Of a stretch of 64,000 bases of DNA, positions 10,026-19,407 are shown piece by piece. The stretch is from Chitinophagaceae bacterium. Lineage in GTDB: Bacteria; Bacteroidota; Bacteroidia; Chitinophagales; Chitinophagaceae. Position 1 is the first letter of the stretch; every line of letters begins with the position of its first letter. The stretch is taken from assembly GCA_016721385.1 (NCBI GenBank), contig JADKIE010000002.1, positions 682,001-746,000 on the forward strand, in the 5' to 3' direction. Both the position numbers and the translations under genes were made by a program. The notes beneath the pieces were generated by a model. That model was not told the origin of the DNA. It ran no database searches and worked only from the letters and a program-made list of their open reading frames with translations.

Positions 10026-11276
10026 TTATTCTTTTCCAAACTCTTCTTCCAATATTCTTCTTACATCTGCAATGGTTTCTTTCTCCAGGTCGGTTCTGCG
10101 TTCCAGCTCTTCGGCACTTAATTCCAGTACAGAGCGTCCGGTATCGCAACCTACTTTTTTCAACGCTTCAATTACCCATGGCTCAATTTCATCTGTAAAT
10201 TCATCCAAATCAATATCAAATTCATCTACTTCGCCTTCGTTATCCCTAAACACATCTATTTCAAAACCTGTTAACTCACTTGCCAATTTAATATTTACTC
10301 CACGGCGGCCTATGGCTAATGAAACCTGGTCTGGCTTTAAGTAAACATTTACATGTTTGCCTTCCATATCTACATCCATGCTGGTAATTTTTGCAGGAGT
10401 TAACGAACGTTGTATAAGTAATTGTGTATTAGCTGTCCAGTTAATAACATCTATATTTTCGTTCTTTAATTCTCTTACAATGCCGTGTATACGGCTACCT
10501 TTCATACCAACGCAAGCGCCTACGGGGTCAATTCTGTCGTCGTAGCTTTCTACGGCAACCTTGGCTCTTTCTCCCGGATCTCTCACAATTTTTTTAACTA
10601 CTATTAAGCCATCAAAAATTTCCGGCACTTCAATTTCAAGAAGTTTTTCGAGGAACTCGGGGCTTGTTCTTGATATTATAATTACAGCCTGGCTGTTTTT
10701 AAGCTCTACTTTTTTAACTACACCACGTACCGTTTCGCCTTTTTTAAAGTAATCGGATGGTATTTGTTCCGATTTTGGCAGCAACATTTCGTTTCCTTCT
10801 TCATCTAATATTAAAACTTCTTTTTTCCATACCTGATAAACCTCGCCGCTTACTATTTCGCCAACTCTGTCTTCGTATTTTTTTATTAAAATATTCTTTT
10901 TAAGGTCGTTAATACGGGCTGCAAGCGTTTGTTTACCGGCCAAAATTGCACGGCGGCCAAATTCTTTTTGAATATCAACTTCTTCGTACAACTCTTCACC
11001 CACATTATAATCGGGCTCTATTTTACGGGCATCTTTTAGCTCAATTTCGGTTAGGGTGTTGTATAAATCATCGTCGTCAACAATGGTTCTGCGTCTAAAA
11101 ATTTCCAAATCGCCCTTTTGGTCGTTTACGATAACATCAAAACACTCATCGCTACCGTATTTTTTACGGATAAGTGTTTTAAATACATCTTCCATCACCT
11201 TCATTAGCGTAGGACGATCGATATTTTCGGCCTCTTTAAACTCCTGAAACGAGTCAATTAAATTTATACTTGCCAT
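10026..11276 (-). CDS. nusA: Transcription termination/antitermination protein NusA
   Basis: NusA binds RNA polymerase and modulates pausing, termination and antitermination. The 416 residues contain the N-terminal polymerase-binding domain (LIDSFQEFKEAENIDR), an S1 domain (GEIVSGEVYQVWKKEVL), then KH1 (GACVGMKGSRIHGIVREL) and KH2 (LAIGRRGVNIKLASELTG). The C terminus ends in a short helical domain (ELSAEELERRTDLEKE), shorter than in Proteobacteria, as usual in this phylum. It is the middle gene of rimP-nusA-infB, 56 bp after rimP and 100 bp before infB. Confidence 0.97.
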   Translation of the reverse strand: MASINLIDSFQEFKEAENIDRPTLMKVMEDVFKTLIRKKYGSDECFDVIVNDQKGDLEIFRRRTIVDDDDLYNTLTEIELKDARKIEPDYNVGEELYEEVDIQKEFGRRAILAGKQTLAARINDLKKNILIKKYEDRVGEIVSGEVYQVWKKEVLILDEEGNEMLLPKSEQIPSDYFKKGETVRGVVKKVELKNSQAVIIISRTSPEFLEKLLEIEVPEIFDGLIVVKKIVRDPGERAKVAVESYDDRIDPVGACVGMKGSRIHGIVRELKNENIDVINWTANTQLLIQRSLTPAKITSMDVDMEGKHVNVYLKPDQVSLAIGRRGVNIKLASELTGFEIDVFRDNEGEVDEFDIDLDEFTDEIEPWVIEALKKVGCDTGRSVLELSAEELERRTDLEKETIADVRRILEEEFGKE

Positions 11277-11332
11277 ATTCCTCTCCGGCCTCAGTTTTAC
11301 ATCCCCGCCGGTGTAGGGGTTTTGTTATATAA

Positions 11333-11797
11333 TTAAAACTTAATTTGAACTTTTGTTTGTTTTATGTCGATTATAGGCAGTTCCAGGCATGTTATTGTCT
11401 GTTTTTTGCCTTTCCCTTCCGTTATTTCTACAGTAATTTGCTCATCGGTTGCTGCTAATAATTTGCCTTCTATTTTAGTTTCGTCTGTTTTTATGACCTC
11501 TACAAAGCGGCCTACATTTTTTTTATATTGGCGTATTAGCTTAAGTGGTTCATCTATTCCGGGGCTGGATACTTCCAGCGAAAAATCTCCATCGGGATAA
11601 AGCCCCATTTCTTCCATTTGCTTATACAAGGCTCGGTTTATTTTTATACATTTTTCGAGGGGTAAACCACCATCGGCATCTATATAAATTTTAAAGTTGT
11701 TGGTTGGCTTTATTTTTACAGATACCAAAAATACATCCTCTTGTAAAAGGGGTTGTAGCAGGTTTTGTACTGTTTGTATAGCTGTATCTGTGCTCAT
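11333..11797 (-). CDS. rimP: Ribosome maturation factor RimP
   Basis: RimP assists 30S subunit maturation. The 154-residue protein has the typical two-domain pattern, with FKIYIDADGGLPLEKCIKIN and FSLEVSSPGIDEPL as family marks. It is the first gene of the conserved rimP-nusA-infB operon. A terminator-like hairpin ends only ten bases before its start codon, on the transcribed side, which may attenuate the operon. Call certain from motif and synteny. Confidence 0.95.
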   Translation of the reverse strand: MSTDTAIQTVQNLLQPLLQEDVFLVSVKIKPTNNFKIYIDADGGLPLEKCIKINRALYKQMEEMGLYPDGDFSLEVSSPGIDEPLKLIRQYKKNVGRFVEVIKTDETKIEGKLLAATDEQITVEITEGKGKKQTITCLELPIIDIKQTKVQIKF

Positions 11798-11807
11798 TAT
11801 AAAAGAA

Positions 11808-11831
11808 GAAGGGAACTGTTAGGTTCCCTTC
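11808..11831 (-). promoter_or_regulatory. Terminator-like leader hairpin upstream of rimP
   Basis: A perfect nine-base stem (GAAGGGAAC / GTTCCCTTC) with a six-base loop. On the minus strand it is followed by TTCTTTTAT and then the rimP ATG. No gene upstream on this strand needs a terminator, so a leader attenuator is possible. Structure seen; regulation inferred. Confidence 0.45.
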
Positions 11832-11975
11832 TGTTGTTTCTTTGTATACTGCAAATATACTAAAGGGTTGGCAAATGGCAAAATGAAATTAATGTTTACT
11901 TTTGGGTGGGGGGTATATCTTAGAATTCGGATCAAGGCTGGGCTGCTGTCTTTTATAAAAATATAAAAAACTAAA

Positions 11976-12263
11976 ATGAATAAATTAATCATAGTATTAT
12001 CTGATATTTTACCCATTTGTGCATTTTTGTCATTTGTTTGTAGAATTGTATTATTTTATTATATCGATGATAACGCACAACCGAAACAGTTTAACGGCAT
12101 TTTACCTTTAACGGCAATTATACCCTTTTCAACAAAAGACTTTATAGGGAAGAATAAAAAAATTCGAATTTATGCGAATATTTCGCTGTATCTATTTTTT
12201 ATTCTTATGATGTTACTTCTTTTTGTTGTACTTTTTGGAAGATTTAAGGGATTAGATATTTGA
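11976..12263 (+). CDS. Small membrane protein, unknown function
   Basis: A 95-residue open frame starting MNKLIIVLSDILPICAFLSF. It has two hydrophobic segments, about residues 4-27 and 70-88, separated by a polar stretch with QPKQFNGILPLTAIIPFS. I recognise no family. It stands alone between the rimP leader and a long non-coding interval. The coherent two-helix layout favours a real gene, but length and lack of homology memory keep confidence moderate. Confidence 0.5.
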   Translation: MNKLIIVLSDILPICAFLSFVCRIVLFYYIDDNAQPKQFNGILPLTAIIPFSTKDFIGKNKKIRIYANISLYLFFILMMLLLFVVLFGRFKGLDI

Positions 12264-12760
12264 TAATGAGAGATAGGTTTTTTCCGCTGCTGTTAGTAAC
12301 TCACCGATAGCCATTGTGGTTTATTGAAGGGTAAGCTAAGAGTGTTAGCGTACCAACAACAATGCGGCGGTGGAAAAAAATTAATAAAATAAATTGAATG
12401 TGCGATGTTATCGGCGATTACAAAGCCACATAAGCTATAGGCATAAACAACAGTAAAAACTTGCGCTTGTTTAGTGCCATTAAATTAACACTACTGTAAT
12501 AATAAGTAAGTAGCATGCTTAAACCACTTCCCTAAACCTTAAAATGTAGGCACAGTAATTAGTATGTGTTGGTTATGATAGATAGTGGAAGTAACCGGCA
12601 TAAACACCACAACTGTCCAAAAGCCATTTCGTACCAAAGTCGTATCTATGTTGTACCAAAGCTGTACCAATACCCATTGCACTATAATTCCAAATTTTTC
12701 ATCTGTTTCCACCCAACTCCCACTCATAATATTTTAACAAACAGCTATTTGCTAGTTTTA
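12264..12760. other. Long non-coding interval with dispersed repeat
   Basis: About 500 bp without a credible gene. The part near 12600-12680 contains GTACCAAAGTCGTA and GTACCAAAGCTGTACCAA, read on the other strand as a GGTACnnCTTTGGTAC unit present twice. A related copy lies near 43838-43875. The part near 12280-12420 has GTTAG and GTTATCGGCG segments like cassette-boundary sequence, but no clear structure. Confidence 0.5.
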
Positions 12761-12768
12761 TACCTTTG
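12761..12768 (+). promoter_or_regulatory. Candidate -7 box (TACCTTTG) for the DUF4834 gene
   Basis: TACCTTTG fits TAnnTTTG and lies only seven bases before the ATG at 12776, which would mean a near-leaderless transcript. Confidence 0.35.
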
Positions 12769-12775
12769 TGCCATT

Positions 12776-13016
12776 ATGTTACGCACACTATTATTGCTAT
12801 TGGGTTTGTACTTGTTGTACAGCTTATTTTGAATTTATTATTCCTGTTTACAACACTACTACACAGGTAAAGAAAAAGGTTGGCGAAATGCAGCAAAAAA
12901 TGCATGAGCAAATGCAGCAACAGCAAAATGGCTATAATGCCACCACACCCAAACAACCTGCCGAAAAGCCCAAAAGAGATGATTATATTGACTTTGAGGA
13001 AGTAAAGCAAGGATAA
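12776..13016 (+). CDS. DUF4834-like small membrane protein (frameshifted)
   Basis: The ATG at 12776 opens MLRTLLLLLGLYLLYSLF and stops at once. Removing one T from the four-T run at 12827-12830 joins it to EFIIPVYNTTTQVKKKVGEM and a C terminus ending DDYIDFEEVKQG. This gives 79 residues. A single N-terminal membrane helix, a VKKK basic stretch, a Gln/Met-rich coiled segment and a terminal YIDFEE motif is the layout of the DUF4834 family of Bacteroidota. Function unknown. It is convergent with the HAD gene. The shift is probably a base-calling error. Confidence 0.7.
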
Positions 13017-13037
13017 CCCCATACAAAATATTGGGTG

Positions 13038-13673
13038 CTAGATGGCAGCAACCATCAGCGGTATAACTTCTTCAATAGTTTGATGGGATAATAAAAGATG
13101 AGTGTGCATGCCAACGGTTTGCGCCGGCGGTATATTTATGGCAGAGTCGTCTATAAAAAGCGTTTCGGCTGCGTTTATGCCGGCATCATGTAAAACAAAT
13201 TCGTAAATAGTTAAGTGCGGTTTTCGTAAATGAATATTGTTAGAGTAGTATGCTTTGGTAAAACAATTGCTTAAATGTTTTCCGTTATATTTTTGAGTAA
13301 ACAACTGCTGAAATGCGGTCTGATGAATACTATTGGTATTGCTTAGTAAATACACATTGTATTGCTGCATTAAGGTTTGTAAATATGCTATGCTTTTGGG
13401 CCTAAAGTCAAGTAAAATGGAATTCCACGCTGTTTTTATTTGCTGGTTGGTTAGGGACGTTGGGCATAGTTGCTTAATGGTTTCATAAAACACTTCGTCG
13501 GTAATTTGGCCTGTTTCTAAATCTTCAAATAATTTGTTGGCGGTAACCTGCGAAAACATTTCTTCAAAATGCAAAATGCCCAATGCATTAAAAGCATTAA
13601 TCGGTTTGTTATAATCTATATCTATCAATACACCACCTAAATCTAAAAGGATATTTTTTATTTTACCGGCCAT
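13038..13673 (-). CDS. HAD-superfamily hydrolase (YihX/epoxide-hydrolase-like subgroup)
   Basis: A 211-residue haloacid-dehalogenase-type phosphatase. Motif I is ILLDLGGVLIDID, with nucleophile Asp and Gly two residues later as in the YihX-like branch. Motif II is LLSNTNSIH, Lys is in HLRKPHLTIYE, and motif IV is TLFIDDSAINI. An alpha-helical cap lies between residues 20 and 95. YihX-type enzymes dephosphorylate sugar phosphates such as glucose-1-phosphate; the substrate here cannot be read. Cytosolic, monocistronic. Confidence 0.85.
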   Translation of the reverse strand: MAGKIKNILLDLGGVLIDIDYNKPINAFNALGILHFEEMFSQVTANKLFEDLETGQITDEVFYETIKQLCPTSLTNQQIKTAWNSILLDFRPKSIAYLQTLMQQYNVYLLSNTNSIHQTAFQQLFTQKYNGKHLSNCFTKAYYSNNIHLRKPHLTIYEFVLHDAGINAAETLFIDDSAINIPPAQTVGMHTHLLLSHQTIEEVIPLMVAAI

Positions 13674-13830
13674 TCTCTTTTTTTTTACAAAAATAGGGCA
13701 CAGTAAATGGATTACATTTATAAAAATGGGGTTTGGAAGGTTAGTACTCTTTTTAATGCTGTTTTGTAAACATTTCTTTTATAATTTGCATTGGCACACT
13801 ATTTGAAAACATAAAGAATAAACCAACAAA

Positions 13831-14318
13831 ATGAATAGCGTTAAATTAATTTTTAGTATTGCTTCAATGGCATTATTAGCATCTTGTAACAGTTGCAAAA
13901 ACAGTAAGCAGGCAACAGCAACAAGCACCAATACCGGCGCAACCGTAAACAATCCCTGGCTTGGCGAAACAAAATGGGTGTTTGAAAACTACACCAAAAA
14001 CCCTGTTGCCCATTTAACTACAAAGCCTTCACTCAATTTTGAAACAGTTGACGAAAAAACAGTTAGCTACAGTGGAAAAAGTTTTGTAAATAATTACAGT
14101 GGCACATTAACTGTAATAAAAAATGTAATTACAAAAAGTACGAAGGTATGTCAACACAAATGGCTTCTGCCGATGATAATTTAAATAAACTGGAATACAC
14201 CTACTTTCAAAATATTAATAAAATTGCCCAATACAAAATTGACGGCAATAAACTAATGTTAATATGTGTTAATGAAAATAATGAAGTTGTTGAGGAGATG
14301 ATTTTTACAAAAGGCTAA
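13831..14318 (+). CDS. META/HslJ-like lipoprotein (frameshifted)
   Basis: The start has a lipoprotein signal (ASMALLASCNSCK, lipobox LLAS-C). The following domain contains WLGETKWVFENY, LNFETVDEKTVSYSGKSF and NNYSGTLTV, the pattern of META/HslJ-like domains that assess a threshold phrase Gly-x-Trp...Gly-x-x-Asn. The frame breaks in a five-A run (14133-14137); one extra A gives TKKYEGMSTQMAS and carries on to ...EEMIFTKG, 162 residues in all. The continuation keeps the typical C-terminal strand (NKLMLICVNENNE). Probably an outer-membrane-anchored protein of unknown role. Confidence 0.7.
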
Positions 14319-14324
14319 CAAGCA

Positions 14325-15233
14325 TTATTTTTTTGAGCCACTCTCTCCTAATACTTCATCTTCATCTGCCTTAATCTTTACCGAATTAAAGTTTAAATTA
14401 TTGCCTGCAAACTTTTCGTAGTTATGATACACTACATTTAGGGCAATAAAATTCATTACATAATTACGTGTTTCAGCAGGCAAATAGGGCTTTACATCCC
14501 AAAAACTTGGGTTGGTTTTGCCGGTTTTACGCATGGCATCCCACACATTTCCTATGCCACAATTGTAACTTGCTACAACTAAAAGCCAGTTATTGTTAAG
14601 GTTTTTGCAGCGGTCTCGTAGGTAACGGGCTGCTGTTTGAGTAGATCGGGCAAAGTTTTTACGTTCGTCCTTTATAGTTGGTTTTTTTGCTACTGCTTTT
14701 GCAGTATCGGGTACTTTTAGGGCCTTTTGTTTCAGCGCTAACTTTTTTTCCTCGGCTGTTGGTTGCGGTATGTATTTTAAGCCATATTCCTTTGCAACTT
14801 CATCCATAATTTGCCAATAACCCACAGCGCCTGCACCGGAAACGGCGTTGCCGTTAAAAGCACTTTCCAGCGCTATCAGTACTTTAAATTCCTGCGGTAC
14901 ATTGTATTTTTTAAAGGTTTTAGTTACTTTAGGAAAGATGGTTTTGCCTTTTTTATACATCCGTATCAGGTAATCTCTTCTGTTTTCAGAGAATTTTTCT
15001 ACATAATCTTTTGATTCATCTTCATTTCCAACTAAAATAGATGGATAAACCACATTGGCAGGAATAGTTATATAGGCAGCTTCTTTTTTTACGGCAGCCA
15101 GCAACAGTTTTTTGGAAGTATCTGCCTTTATATGTGCCGATGCAGCTTTAACATTTGCACTTGCAAATAACACCATTGCTACACCAAGCAGCGTTTTAAC
15201 TAAAAAGATATTCTTATTAAAATATACTCTCAT
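14325..15233 (-). CDS. Lytic transglycosylase (SLT/MltD-type)
   Basis: A peptidoglycan-cleaving enzyme. From the ATG at 15233 a signal peptide is visible (FLVKTLLGVAMVLFASANVKA). The SLT domain has the catalytic glutamate in LIALESAFNGNAVSGAGAVG, then GYWQIMDEVAKEYGL. A lysine-rich insert (KKLALKQKALKVPDTAKA) follows, then the ASYNCGIGNVWDAMRKTG motif and a final ETRNYVMNFIAL. No LysM domain is present. About 302 residues. It converges on the META-like lipoprotein and diverges from the M1 peptidase. The longer upstream start at 15311 gives no signal peptide and is rejected. Confidence 0.88.
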   Translation of the reverse strand: MRVYFNKNIFLVKTLLGVAMVLFASANVKAASAHIKADTSKKLLLAAVKKEAAYITIPANVVYPSILVGNEDESKDYVEKFSENRRDYLIRMYKKGKTIFPKVTKTFKKYNVPQEFKVLIALESAFNGNAVSGAGAVGYWQIMDEVAKEYGLKYIPQPTAEEKKLALKQKALKVPDTAKAVAKKPTIKDERKNFARSTQTAARYLRDRCKNLNNNWLLVVASYNCGIGNVWDAMRKTGKTNPSFWDVKPYLPAETRNYVMNFIALNVVYHNYEKFAGNNLNFNSVKIKADEDEVLGESGSKK

Positions 15234-15347
15234 GCTTTCTTTGAACGTTATAATGACGAAAAACGGGGTTCTAAAGTTAACGCCGTAAGGGCATTCATAT
15301 TGCCTTTTCACAAAAATTTATGACCTTTATTACCAAAATAGTACAAT

Positions 15348-17320
15348 ATGCGTTTCTTTTTACTGCTTTTTTGTTTTTTAAATTTTGCTGCCAAAGCACA
15401 GGAGTTGTTGCCTGCAGATAAAGACTTAAATAGTATTATTGATAAAGAACGCCAGGCTTACCAACGGTTGGGTGGGGCAGGTGGCGGCTCCGGCACGGTG
15501 CTAACTTTTGCCAGTAACAATTTTGATGTAAAATATTACCGTTGTGAGTGGGAAGTAGATCCTGCTATCAGATATATTACCGGCAAAGTAACTATTTACT
15601 ACACCGTTACGGTGGCAACAAACTCTATTACATTAGATTTAATGAGCTCATTAGTGGCCGATAGTGTAAAACAACGTAATACACTTCTTACCAAATCTCA
15701 AACAACGAATACACTTACAATAGACTTTCCTGCATCGGTTAATGCCGGTGTGTTAGATTCTATTAGTGTTTTTTACAAAGGGGTGCCTGCCAATACAGGG
15801 TTTGGTTCGTTTATTACAGATGTACACGGCTCTCCATCAACACCTGTTATGTGGAGTTTAAGTGAGCCTTATGGCAGCCGAGATTGGTGGCCCTGCAAAA
15901 ATGGGTTAGACGATAAAGCCGACTCTGTAGATATTATAGTTACCAACCCTGTAGCATACAAGGCTGCAGCTAATGGCATGTTACAAAGCGAAACACTTAT
16001 TGCTGCCGGTACAAAAAGAGTGGCACATTGGAAACACAGGTACCCTATTGCCAGCTACTTAATGTGCTTTGCGGTAACCAACTTTAGTGTGTTTAACGAA
16101 ATTATTGCCTTGGGTACAACCAATTTACCTTTTCAAACCTATTGTTATCCCGAAAGTTTGGCAGGCTTTCAATCGGGTAGCGCAAGCCTTACTTATGCCA
16201 TGCAGTTGTTTCATGATAAATATGGCGATTATCCGTTTATTAAAGAAAAATACGGACATGTACAGTTTGGTTGGGGTGGCGGTATGGAGCACCAAACATC
16301 TACTTTTATTGTTAACACATCCGAAAACCTTACCTCACACGAATTAGCGCATCAATGGTTTGGCGATAAAATTACCTGCGGTAGTTGGGAAGATATTTGG
16401 CTTAACGAAGGTTTTGCCACATACTCTACCCGAATGTACAGAGAAGCTAAATATGCCGCTAATGCCGATGCTCTATTAAATGAACGAAAAAATGAAATAA
16501 ATTTTATTACATCTGCACCGGATGGCTCTGTTAAGGTAGATGATACTACAAACGTTAACCGAATTTTTAACAACAGGCTTACCTATTACAAAGGCTGCTA
16601 TGTAATAATGATGCTGCGTTGGATACTTGGCGATAATACATTTTTTACGGCTATTAAAAATTATCAAAAAGATCCGGCTTTAGCGTATGGTTATGCCAGA
16701 ACGGCCGATTTAAAAAGACATTTAGAGCAAGCCAGTGGCAAAAACTTAACCGAGTTTTTTAAGGATTGGTACAGTGGGCAAGGTTACCCAAGTTATAAAG
16801 TAAGCTGGAACATGGTAGGCTCCGGTTTTGTAAATATTAAAATGGAGCAAACCACATCTCACTCATCGGTTAATTTTTTTGAGCTACCCGTTGCTTTAAA
16901 ATTTAAAAATGCCACACAGGAGCAAACTATCGTTGTAGATAATAAAACCAATGGCGAAACTTTTTTAAAAAGCATATCCTTTTTACCCGATACTGTTTTA
17001 GTAGACCCTGCAATTTGGCTAATTACCCGAAACAATACTACCGTAAAGTTGCAGCCGGTAAATTTTCCTGCAAATACAATTAAAGTAGGCGCTAATCCTT
17101 TTAAAGATAAGTTTAGCATCTTTTTATACAATATATCTGCTCCAAACTTAAAAGTTATTTTATATAACACTTTGGGGCAACGTGTAATAACAAAAGAAGT
17201 AACGCTCACTACTAATGTAGATGCAGAAGTAATAATGCCTACAGCCAACCTGGCAAGCGGTACATACTTTTTAAAATTACCGGCGATAATATTAAGTATG
17301 TAAAAAAACTGGTTAAGTAA
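15348..17320 (+). CDS. M1-family metallopeptidase with type IX secretion signal (3' frameshift)
   Basis: A secreted gluzincin aminopeptidase-like enzyme. A signal peptide (FFLLLFCFLNFAAKAQ) is followed by an M1 N-terminal beta domain. The catalytic core has GGMEHQTSTF in place of GxMEN, zinc motif HELAHQWFGD and NEGFATYSTRMY. The C-terminal 80 residues form a T9SS type A sorting domain (NPFKDKFSIFLYN, LYNTLGQRVI, LASGTYFLK). The frame ends as LPAIILSM, but adding one A to the run at 17273-17276 gives LKITGDNIKYVKKLVK and stop at 17318-17320, a textbook T9SS end. Total about 657 residues. This implies a type IX secretion system elsewhere in the genome. Confidence 0.9.
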
Positions 17321-17407
17321 AAATTTATATAAATTTTATTATCTGGTTATTTTTTATTGTTGCACATTTGCAGCAATAATTAAAGTATAACCCACTACTC
17401 TCCAAAC

Positions 17408-18172
17408 TTGGCAAAAAAGAAAAAATCGGCTTTACGGCTGCTGGTAATTAATCTTATTATTTTAACTGTTACAGGTTTTATTACTTATCTTATTTCTAAC
17501 CAATTAAATCAATCTCGTTTTGTACGATACGATGGCTTTGATATTAATATGCCGGTAAATTTTGCCATTCATGGTATAGATGTTAGCCACCATCAATCTA
17601 CAATAGATTGGGAAGAGGTAAAAGCCATGCAGGTAAAAAATATAAGAATTGGCTTTTCGTTTATTAAAGCAACCGAAGGTGTTGGCACAGTAGATAACAC
17701 GTTTAAAAAAAATTGGTTTAATGCAAAAAACGCAGGCCTTCCACGAGGAGCGTATCACTTTTTTGTAGCCAGCAAAAGTGGCAAAACACAAGCCGAAAAT
17801 TTTATTGAAACAGTTGATTTGCAAAAAGGAGATTTGCCTCCTGTACTTGATGTAGAAGTTATAAATGGTACAAGTAAAAAAGATTTACAAGCACGCCTTA
17901 AAGAGTGGTTAGATACTGTAGAAGGCCATTACAATGTAAAGCCCATTATATATACCAATGTAGTTTTTTACGAAACCTATCTTGCAGGTGAGTTTGATAG
18001 CTATCCACTTTGGGTGGCACATTATTTAGTACAGGATAAACCCCGTATTACCCGTAATTGGATTATGTGGCAGCATAGCGAAAAGGGCCATGTAAACGGT
18101 ATTGATGCTTTTGTAGATTTTAATGCATTTAATGGTGATAGCACAGATTTTAAAAGACTCCTAATAAAATAA
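17408..18172 (+). CDS. GH25-family lysozyme, membrane-anchored
   Basis: A glycoside hydrolase of family 25 (muramidase). It starts with TTG (no ATG upstream in frame), a basic stretch AKKKKS and a membrane helix (LLVINLIILTVTGFITYLI). The catalytic domain shows GIDVSHHQSTIDWEEVK, FIKATEGVGTVDNTF, PRGAYHFF and the acidic pair in PPVLDVEV. It ends WIMWQHSEKGHVNGIDAFVD, the usual GH25 close. 254 residues. It sits among other envelope genes (lytic transglycosylase, M1 peptidase) and 28 bp before a small membrane gene that may share its transcript. Confidence 0.9.
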   Translation: MAKKKKSALRLLVINLIILTVTGFITYLISNQLNQSRFVRYDGFDINMPVNFAIHGIDVSHHQSTIDWEEVKAMQVKNIRIGFSFIKATEGVGTVDNTFKKNWFNAKNAGLPRGAYHFFVASKSGKTQAENFIETVDLQKGDLPPVLDVEVINGTSKKDLQARLKEWLDTVEGHYNVKPIIYTNVVFYETYLAGEFDSYPLWVAHYLVQDKPRITRNWIMWQHSEKGHVNGIDAFVDFNAFNGDSTDFKRLLIK

Positions 18173-18200
18173 TTATTACCTTTTGTATAAATTTTTGGAT

Positions 18201-18416
18201 ATGACAGACGAAGAGTTAAAGATTTTTTTAATTAAAATTATGCAAAGCGTTTACACAGTTTTGTTGTGGTTATTGGTATGTATGCTTTTTGGTGTTTATA
18301 AAAAATATGCTTTTTTTACCGGCAGCCCGGGCTGGCAAAATATTTTATTTTACGGTTTGTTTATTTTAAGCGGCATTGCTATTTATTTACACTTACGCAA
18401 AAAATGGAAGCGGTAA
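18201..18416 (+). CDS. Small two-helix membrane protein, unknown
   Basis: From the ATG at 18201 (MTDEELKIFLIKIMQ) a 71-residue protein with two membrane segments (VYTVLLWLLVCMLFGVY and ILFYGLFILSGIAIYLHL) and a basic end (RKKWKR). No family recognised. It follows the GH25 gene closely and converges on the SnoaL-like gene. Confidence 0.6.
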   Translation: MTDEELKIFLIKIMQSVYTVLLWLLVCMLFGVYKKYAFFTGSPGWQNILFYGLFILSGIAIYLHLRKKWKR

Positions 18417-18418
18417 AG

Positions 18419-18847
18419 TTAGCTGCTATGATCTGCAACAATCACCCATTTGTTTTTTATTTTTCTAAATAACAAAGTAAAATGGCCGCCAACATCGCCA
18501 ATGCTTCTGGTTAAATGCCATTTACCCACCACAAAAAAATAAATGGCCGAAAGCCGCTTAACTTCTAAAATATTAAAATCAAGTTTACCCATTGCGGCAG
18601 TATCCGGATAGCCCTTTTTATAATTATCTAAAGTGTTTTGCCAACCATACGTAACGCCGCTTTTACCAATAAATTTTAACGAGTCGTTTTGCCAATAGGT
18701 TTGCATAAAAGTTTCTACATCGCCATTGTTCCAGGCTTGTAATTGTACATTTAACGAGTTTCTTATAGCTTGTTCATCTTTTGATTGTGCCGTTACCGAA
18801 ACAATAAAAAGAAAGGCAGCAACAAAAACTAAAAATATTTTCTTCAT
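18419..18847 (-). CDS. Secreted SnoaL/NTF2-like protein (DUF4440 type)
   Basis: A signal peptide (KKIFLVFVAAFLFIVSVTAQ) precedes a 120-residue NTF2-like fold: DEQAIRNSLNVQLQAWNNGD, then FMQTYWQNDSLKFIGKSG and a final strand HFTLLFRKIKNKWVIVADHS. This is the DUF4440-type pattern of small ligand-binding or enzymatic cones; no function can be assigned. ATG at 18847 (MKK) is preferred over 18853. Confidence 0.75.
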   Translation of the reverse strand: MKKIFLVFVAAFLFIVSVTAQSKDEQAIRNSLNVQLQAWNNGDVETFMQTYWQNDSLKFIGKSGVTYGWQNTLDNYKKGYPDTAAMGKLDFNILEVKRLSAIYFFVVGKWHLTRSIGDVGGHFTLLFRKIKNKWVIVADHSS

Positions 18848-18920
18848 AATCACTGGTTTGAATTATAAATATAAATAATCTCAAACGAATTAACTATGCG
18901 TAAATTTTTTTGTAAACTGT

Positions 18921-19310
18921 TTAGTGTTTATGATGTGGAGAGCTACATTGGCTTTTATGACAAAGCATATAATTTTTGTAATGTGCAGTAAGTATGCAAA
19001 CTACAGCAATAGCTAAAAACCAATACTGATTGTTATGATAAATTTGTTTTAATACTAAAAACAACATTCCTGTTAAAAAAAGAATAAAAGGCAAAAAAGA
19101 GTGATGATGTTTTGTGTAACCATGGTATAAAGAATAAGCCCCAACTATAAAAGCAAGTGCTATCATTCCCCACTCAAAATAAATATTATTAATAATATCT
19201 ATACCAAAAACAGGTAAACTTGCCATTAAAACCGGTAAAAATGCACAGTGTATAGCACATGCTATTGATGTGGCAACACCCATTACATCCCAGTTTAATT
19301 TATACTTCAT
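18921..19310 (-). CDS. MerC-domain membrane protein
   Basis: A 129-residue inner-membrane protein with four hydrophobic segments. The MerC mark CAIHCAFLP lies in the first helix. MerC proteins were first known as mercury transporters; stand-alone members in Bacteroidota are thought to be metal-related. The C terminus is rich in Cys and His (CHKSQCSSPHHKH), which fits metal handling. No other mer gene is near. It is divergent from SCO-fur and shares a 97-bp intergenic region with a palindromic candidate operator, so zinc or another metal under Fur-family control is a reasonable inference. Confidence 0.85.
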   Translation of the reverse strand: MKYKLNWDVMGVATSIACAIHCAFLPVLMASLPVFGIDIINNIYFEWGMIALAFIVGAYSLYHGYTKHHHSFLPFILFLTGMLFLVLKQIYHNNQYWFLAIAVVCILTAHYKNYMLCHKSQCSSPHHKH

Positions 19311-19332
19311 TTAGAAAACAAAGATAAACAAT

Positions 19333-19349
19333 TTGCAATAATGTTGCAA
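19333..19349. promoter_or_regulatory. Candidate Fur-family operator (TTGCAA-N5-TTGCAA)
   Basis: A 17-bp inverted repeat, extended by A/T pairs outside, between divergent MerC and SCO genes. The SCO transcript also carries a Fur-family regulator, so autoregulation fits. Palindrome seen; binding inferred. Confidence 0.45.
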
Positions 19350-19385
19350 GTTTTAATTAATACGAAGAGGGTGCTTAAACTCACT

Positions 19386-19393
19386 TAATTTTG
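19386..19393 (+). promoter_or_regulatory. Candidate -7 box (TAATTTTG) for SCO-fur
   Basis: TAATTTTG fits TAnnTTTG, 14 bp before the SCO start codon and 36 bp after the palindrome at 19333-19349. Confidence 0.4.
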
Positions 19394-19407
19394 CAAAAAA
19401 TTAATGG

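Noticed and set aside
11819..12016. A 65-residue minus-strand frame upstream of rimP
   Set aside because: It overlaps the leader hairpin and the opposite-strand 11976 gene and shows no family pattern.
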